Source: an uncultured Eubacteriales bacterium
GTDB lineage: Bacteria > Bacillota > Clostridia > Christensenellales > UBA1242
Direction: 5' to 3'
NCBI GenBank assembly: GCA_948607205.1
Contig: CAPERS010000022.1
Coordinates: 1 to 9,984 of the forward strand
Length of the DNA: 9,984 nt
This document shows positions 6,959 through 9,984 of this stretch, piece after piece. A model generated the notes under the pieces. The model was not told where the DNA came from. It saw only the letters and a list, made by a program, of their open reading frames with translations, and searched no databases. Numbering within the stretch: position 1 is the first letter of the stretch; the number at the start of each line of letters is the position of its first letter. Both the position numbers and the translations under genes were made by a program.

Positions 6959-7486
6959 CTATTCATTGTTTGGTTCTTCAATAATTGTCGCTGTTAATTT
7001 TTGCTCAACCACAACATCTTCTTTTGGCTCAATAGCTACTTCAACTGGTATATCTTGAGAAGAAACATTTTGTTCTTCCTTTAATCTATCTGCTATAGAA
7101 TTGATTTTATCTATGCCAACCTTACCTATCATTTTTGCTAATTTACTATCACTATAGGTGGTTAAACCAGTTTTTAAAGCATTAAACATTTTATTAAGAC
7201 CATCTTTAAGTCCGGTGCATTCGTATGCACTATATCCACCAAATACAATAAACCCGGTTGATACTAAAAGTGTTGCAAATGCCCAACTATAAAGACTTGT
7301 CTCAAATATGTATAATTCAACTATTATACTGCCAACAACCACTAAGATTAAAGAAAGCAAAAAGAAAGTTACTTTATACCATTTAGGATGTTTTTCTTTA
7401 AGTTTTGCAAAAGGTAGTTTTACAATACCTACCAAGACTAAAATTATTGAAGCTAGCCACGATGCATTCATAAGTATCTTCTCCAT
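6959..7486 (-). CDS. Three-helix membrane protein, holin-like, last gene of the RT operon
   Basis: The 175-aa protein is of unknown function. Hydrophobic segments at residues about 7-24, 38-60 and 65-88 predict three transmembrane helices. The loop between the first two is basic (KLKEKHPKWYK). An amphipathic stretch follows (about 93-140), then an acidic tail that ends EEPNNE. Small size, clustered N-terminal helices and a charged tail resemble phage holins or holin-like proteins, but no diagnostic motif confirms this. The start at 7486 is set by AAGGAG eight bases upstream, immediately after the stop of the preceding gene. The in-frame extension to 7525 overlaps that gene and lacks a ribosome binding site. 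A terminator follows directly, so this gene ends the operon. Confidence 0.75.
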   Translation of the reverse strand: MEKILMNASWLASIILVLVGIVKLPFAKLKEKHPKWYKVTFFLLSLILVVVGSIIVELYIFETSLYSWAFATLLVSTGFIVFGGYSAYECTGLKDGLNKMFNALKTGLTTYSDSKLAKMIGKVGIDKINSIADRLKEEQNVSSQDIPVEVAIEPKEDVVVEQKLTATIIEEPNNE

Positions 7487-7500
7487 ATCTTTGTCTCCTT

Positions 7501-7929
7501 CTAATTTTCGTTTGTTGCATCGCAATCTTCAGTCTGTTCTGCCGATTCAACTTCTTCATCTTCTTCAGAGTCTGAAATTTCTTCGGTATGAGCAGAAAGA
7601 TTTTCTTGTTCTTTGATTAGTTCTTCAACTACTTCAATCTGTGCTACAAGTTTTGCTTTTTCATTAGCATCTTGTGTCGCAAAGTCTTTACGAACCTTTT
7701 GCTCGTATTCGGCAACAATTTTTGCAATTTCTTCTTCATGTGAAGCAAAATTGTTTAATTGTGCTTGTAGTTGAGATTTTTTCTCTTCTAACAATTCACG
7801 CATATCGAACGCCTCCTTTTGTTTAAAATTTATATCACGACCATTTATTATTTGGTCTGCAATATACTCATAGAATGTTTTAGGTTTTGGCCTATCCACA
7901 AATATCCTTAATTCTGTTGGAAATCTCAC
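7501..7929 (-). CDS. Glutamate-rich coiled-coil protein, 142 aa (or 100 aa from an internal start)
   Basis: I do not recognise this protein. From the GTG at 7929 it has 142 residues. An N-terminal part of about 42 residues (RFPTELRIF, then DRPKPKTFYEYIADQI) precedes a long charged helix (about 43-110, with LLEEKKSQLQAQL and VVEELIKEQ), predicted to be coiled coil. A strongly acidic tail (SDSEEDEEVESAEQ) ends it. No membrane segment is present. The GTG overlaps the upstream TGA as GTGA, which suggests translational coupling, but its ribosome binding site is weak. An ATG at 7803 has an excellent AAGGAGG eight bases upstream and would give a 100-aa protein of just the coiled coil and tail. One or both starts may be used. 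The gene is followed after 14 bases by the three-helix membrane protein. Confidence 0.75.
   Translation of the reverse strand: MRFPTELRIFVDRPKPKTFYEYIADQIINGRDINFKQKEAFDMRELLEEKKSQLQAQLNNFASHEEEIAKIVAEYEQKVRKDFATQDANEKAKLVAQIEVVEELIKEQENLSAHTEEISDSEEDEEVESAEQTEDCDATNEN
7812..7818 (-). promoter_or_regulatory. Strong internal Shine-Dalgarno AAGGAGG
   Basis: AAGGAGG lies inside the coiled-coil gene, eight bases before an in-frame ATG at 7803. It is formed by the G-rich codons AAG GAG GCG in an otherwise A/T-favouring gene, which suggests that the site is selected rather than incidental. It may be the main start or an internal second start. Confidence 0.6.
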
Positions 7930-8678
7930 AATACTTGCCTAAACCAATTAAAGATATCAAACCCAGTGAATAATTTTACAAATACAAATATTAGAGCTAG
8001 TGCCAAACCTACAGCTATAATGCCAAACAATAATTTGGCAAATAAATTGTAACCTTGTTTTTCAATATATGGTTTCTTTGTTTTGGGGTCTTGTATAACA
8101 TTGCCATCTTTATCTCGTAAATATTTCCCCTTTCCACCAAATATTGAATTAAAGATTTCATTTACAAAATCACCAAATAAACCTATTGTTTTAACTATCA
8201 TACCTATCAATCTGGTTGGAATGTAAATAATCATTGCAACAACCGTCATTATTTGCATAAACAATAGTCCATGTGGAGATTTCATAAAGATAAATTCCAA
8301 GACATCTTGCCATTTTAACCAATACTCTTCTTCTAGCAATCTTTGTCTTTGCATATTCTTTGTTTCTTGTTCTGTCAAAACACCATGTTGGAATTTTTCT
8401 GAAACTTTATTCATAAAAGTTTCATTTGTTGATGCCCTTTGAGCCCCCATTATTTGAACAACATCACTTGCTTGGTCGCTTAAATCTTTAGTCTTGTCAA
8501 TCTGTGGAACAAAGTTTGGCATTTCAATTTTACCGGCTGGCACTTGACTTTCAGTTGTAGCAAGTTCTCTACTAGAATTTTCTTCTGTTGTTTCTATTTC
8601 TGCAGAAGTTTCTGGTTTCTTTTCTTGCATTTTTTCTTCAATCATCTTGTCAACCATTTCTTGTTCTTCAGTTGTCAT
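7926..8678 (-). CDS. Two-helix membrane protein with a disordered acidic N-terminus
   Basis: The 250-aa protein belongs to no family I recognise. Residues 1-50 are rich in Glu, Lys and Thr and probably disordered. Residues about 85-130 form a charged amphipathic region (LTEQETKNMQ, then RLLEEEYWLKWQDVLEFI). A hydrophobic segment at about 137-154 predicts one membrane helix, and a less hydrophobic stretch at 156-175 may lie along the membrane. A short hydrophilic insert (about 183-208, with RDKDGNVIQDPKTKKPYIEK) follows, then a second clear helix (about 212-237) and an aromatic C-terminus (FDIFNWFRQVL). AAGGAG six bases before the ATG makes the start secure. It ends in a GTGA overlap with the coiled-coil gene. 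The context suggests a membrane complex with the neighbouring products, which is inferred. Confidence 0.8.
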   Translation of the reverse strand: MTTEEQEMVDKMIEEKMQEKKPETSAEIETTEENSSRELATTESQVPAGKIEMPNFVPQIDKTKDLSDQASDVVQIMGAQRASTNETFMNKVSEKFQHGVLTEQETKNMQRQRLLEEEYWLKWQDVLEFIFMKSPHGLLFMQIMTVVAMIIYIPTRLIGMIVKTIGLFGDFVNEIFNSIFGGKGKYLRDKDGNVIQDPKTKKPYIEKQGYNLFAKLLFGIIAVGLALALIFVFVKLFTGFDIFNWFRQVL

Positions 8679-8719
8679 AACAATCTCCTTTTATTACATT
8701 AAAGTAATTAGTATATTTT

Positions 8720-8836
8720 TTATTTACTATATAGTAATTTGTTAAATTCTTCTCTACTTAAAGTCATATAACCACTATGATATATTCCATCTTTTACATA
8801 CTCATAGAAAACCGTGAATTTGTTCTGATTCTTCAT
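8720..8836 (-). CDS. 38-aa microprotein
   Basis: This small open frame fits the gap between the 90-aa and 250-aa genes. It starts two bases after the 90-aa stop. The product has no membrane segment. It reads MKNQNKFTVFYEYVKDG, continues with a YHSGYMTLSREEF stretch and ends LLYSK. An aromatic beta-like first half followed by a short helix is typical of small phage proteins. A GGAG lies about 14 bases before the ATG, farther than ideal, so translation may depend on coupling to the upstream gene. I have no family assignment. It is supported by its fit to the operon and sensible composition, not by homology. Confidence 0.5.
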   Translation of the reverse strand: MKNQNKFTVFYEYVKDGIYHSGYMTLSREEFNKLLYSK

Positions 8837-8838
8837 TT

Positions 8839-9111
8839 TTAGTTACTTGACTCTCCGTTTTCTTGAATTTCTAGTTGAGCTTGAAGTGCATTTATCTCAT
8901 CTCTTACTGCTTGTCTCTTCTGGTGATAGTCCAACATCTCTTCTGCGCTATAAGGTGGGGTCAAACCCAAATCAATAAATTCTCTTTGTTTGATACCTTT
9001 CCAATCACCAATTGGACTTACATGGCTATTGAGTGAGCATTGCAAGTTTGCTATTTTATTGCGAATGTCTGTTGCTGAACTTTCATTGTTGTTTTCATTA
9101 TTGTTAATCAT
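8839..9111 (-). CDS. 90-aa coiled-coil protein coupled to the reverse transcriptase
   Basis: The protein starts with a polar Asn-rich tail (MINNNENNNESS). A first helix follows (about 13-28), then the segment SPIGDWKGIKQREF, a proline-containing turn (GLTPPYSAEEML) and a second helix (RQAVRDEINALQAQLE). I recall similar small proteins with SPxGDWK and RQAVRDxIN motifs beside RT genes in Firmicutes phages; this is from memory and is not checked. The start at 9111 is set by AAGGAG nine bases upstream. The ATG overlaps the RT stop by eight bases (ATGATTAA), so translation is probably coupled to RT. It may be an RT accessory protein. The longer frame to 9159 lies inside the RT gene and lacks a ribosome binding site. 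Confidence 0.75.
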   Translation of the reverse strand: MINNNENNNESSATDIRNKIANLQCSLNSHVSPIGDWKGIKQREFIDLGLTPPYSAEEMLDYHQKRQAVRDEINALQAQLEIQENGESSN

Positions 9112-9984
9112 AATTTTTGTCTCCTTTTTGATTAAATAATTTATTAAAATAAGCATCAATTTTTATTAACCTAAAGTGGTTTCCATAAATCTTGACACTG
9201 CCACGCCAAGACTTGTAACTATTTAGAATTTCTTCAAAAGTTATTTTCTTGTTTTCTAGTCTTCGTTTTAATTTGTTGAGTCTCTTTCTTTCTCTACGAA
9301 ATGATTCATTTGTAGTCCTTACAATCACTTTTCCATTTTCAAGCAAGGAATAGTGGAGTTTTAGATAATTAAAATGATTTGTTGAAACAATTCTGGTTTT
9401 CTTTGTGTTTATAAAGATGCCTAAATTTTTTGTAATAGTCTGCAATTCATCTAGCAAAATTTTTAAGTAACTTTTATTGTGATGAATTATGTATACGTCA
9501 TCCATATATCTACCATAATATTTCAACCCTTTTACAATTTTGCAATAATTATCTAATCTGTGTGGGAAATATATTCCAGCAATTTGAGAGATTTGACTCC
9601 CAATACCAACCGACTTTCCCATAAACTTTTCGCCGGTTTTAAACTGCTTGTCTATTTTCTCATATTCCAAAGAATTGAATAAAGTTGAAAGACAATTTTC
9701 ATATTCTTTGTCTGATAGATAAGAAACATCTATTTTAGATTCTTCAATGAGATTTTTTACAAAATTTAATGCATCTCTATCCATCTTGTCTCTTAAATAC
9801 TCTATCAATATATCATGCTGAATATTATCAAAGAACTTTGAGAAATCTATTAGTAGCACATACCCATTTGTTCCATGTTTACGATAGAACTTTTCTAAAT
9901 GAGCTTTTATTCTATTTCTAGCAAAATCAACTCCTTTATTCTTTAGAGATGCACCATTATCATAGATTAAATAAGGTTTTAATA
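9104..9984 (-). CDS. Reverse transcriptase, DGR-like or phage type (5' end outside the window)
   Basis: This is an RNA-templated DNA polymerase. About 293 codons are visible, and the frame stays open to the window edge, so the N-terminus is missing. Visible RT blocks in order are YLIYDNGASLKNKG with FARNRI, motif A LLIDFSKFFDNI, motif B GIGSQISQ, motif C YMDD (codons 9497-9508), motif D LGIFINTKKTRI, then a FNYLKLHYSL grip and a helical thumb ending SYKSWRGSVK. The G-x-x-x-S-Q form of motif B is characteristic of DGR RTs and related phage RTs, where retroviral and group II enzymes usually have PQG. There is no maturase X domain or HNH nuclease after the thumb, so an intron-encoded protein is unlikely. 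It is the first visible gene of the operon. Its actual template is unknown because upstream sequence is absent. Confidence 0.88.
   Translation of the reverse strand, partial: LKPYLIYDNGASLKNKGVDFARNRIKAHLEKFYRKHGTNGYVLLIDFSKFFDNIQHDILIEYLRDKMDRDALNFVKNLIEESKIDVSYLSDKEYENCLSTLFNSLEYEKIDKQFKTGEKFMGKSVGIGSQISQIAGIYFPHRLDNYCKIVKGLKYYGRYMDDVYIIHHNKSYLKILLDELQTITKNLGIFINTKKTRIVSTNHFNYLKLHYSLLENGKVIVRTTNESFRRERKRLNKLKRRLENKKITFEEILNSYKSWRGSVKIYGNHFRLIKIDAYFNKLFNQKGDKNYD

Noticed and set aside
8720..9111. Toxin-antitoxin pair formed by the 90-aa and 38-aa genes
   Set aside because: Neither product shows a DNA-binding fold or a known toxin motif, and both lie inside a longer operon starting with an RT.
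9104..9984. Group II intron encoded maturase
   Set aside because: There is no maturase X domain or HNH nuclease after the thumb, no intron RNA structure is apparent, and the gene is embedded in a multigene operon.

Overview
The window is AT-rich DNA, and every supportable gene reads leftward on the minus strand. Strong AAGGAG-type ribosome binding sites, intrinsic hairpin terminators, TGA used as a stop and a secreted GLUG-repeat protein suggest a low-GC Gram-positive bacterium, most likely an anaerobic Clostridia-like lineage. The sequence alone does not name a species.

Right end (about 6915-9984): a compact six-gene operon runs leftward. In transcription order it encodes a reverse transcriptase cut by the window edge, a 90-aa coiled-coil protein, a 38-aa microprotein, a 250-aa two-helix membrane protein, a glutamate-rich coiled-coil protein of 142 aa (or 100 aa from an internal start), and a 175-aa three-helix membrane protein. 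Genes overlap or sit 2 to 41 bases apart, and a strong hairpin terminator closes the operon. The RT has the G-x-x-x-S-Q form of motif B typical of diversity-generating retroelement (DGR) RTs and related phage RTs, and it lacks an intron-maturase tail. Its small helical and membrane partners suggest a prophage module (possibly lysis or tail) or an uncharacterised RT system.

Centre (957-6776): one gene encodes a 1939-aa secreted protein made of four complete modules. Each module has a conserved header, a long GLUG/NCxNxG beta-helix body and a 12-residue closing motif. No wall anchor is visible. Directly upstream, a tract of nine G lies just ahead of a perfect TATAAT box. It is the only long G/C homopolymer in the window and is a strong candidate for phase variation of a surface protein through promoter spacing.

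Left end (1-956): a cytidylate kinase gene (cmk) has its own promoter and terminator. It is a housekeeping gene, so this end is probably chromosomal. The surface gene lies between two hairpin terminators that can work in both directions, so it is probably a separate transcription unit between cmk and the RT operon. The first 143 bases hold no secure gene.
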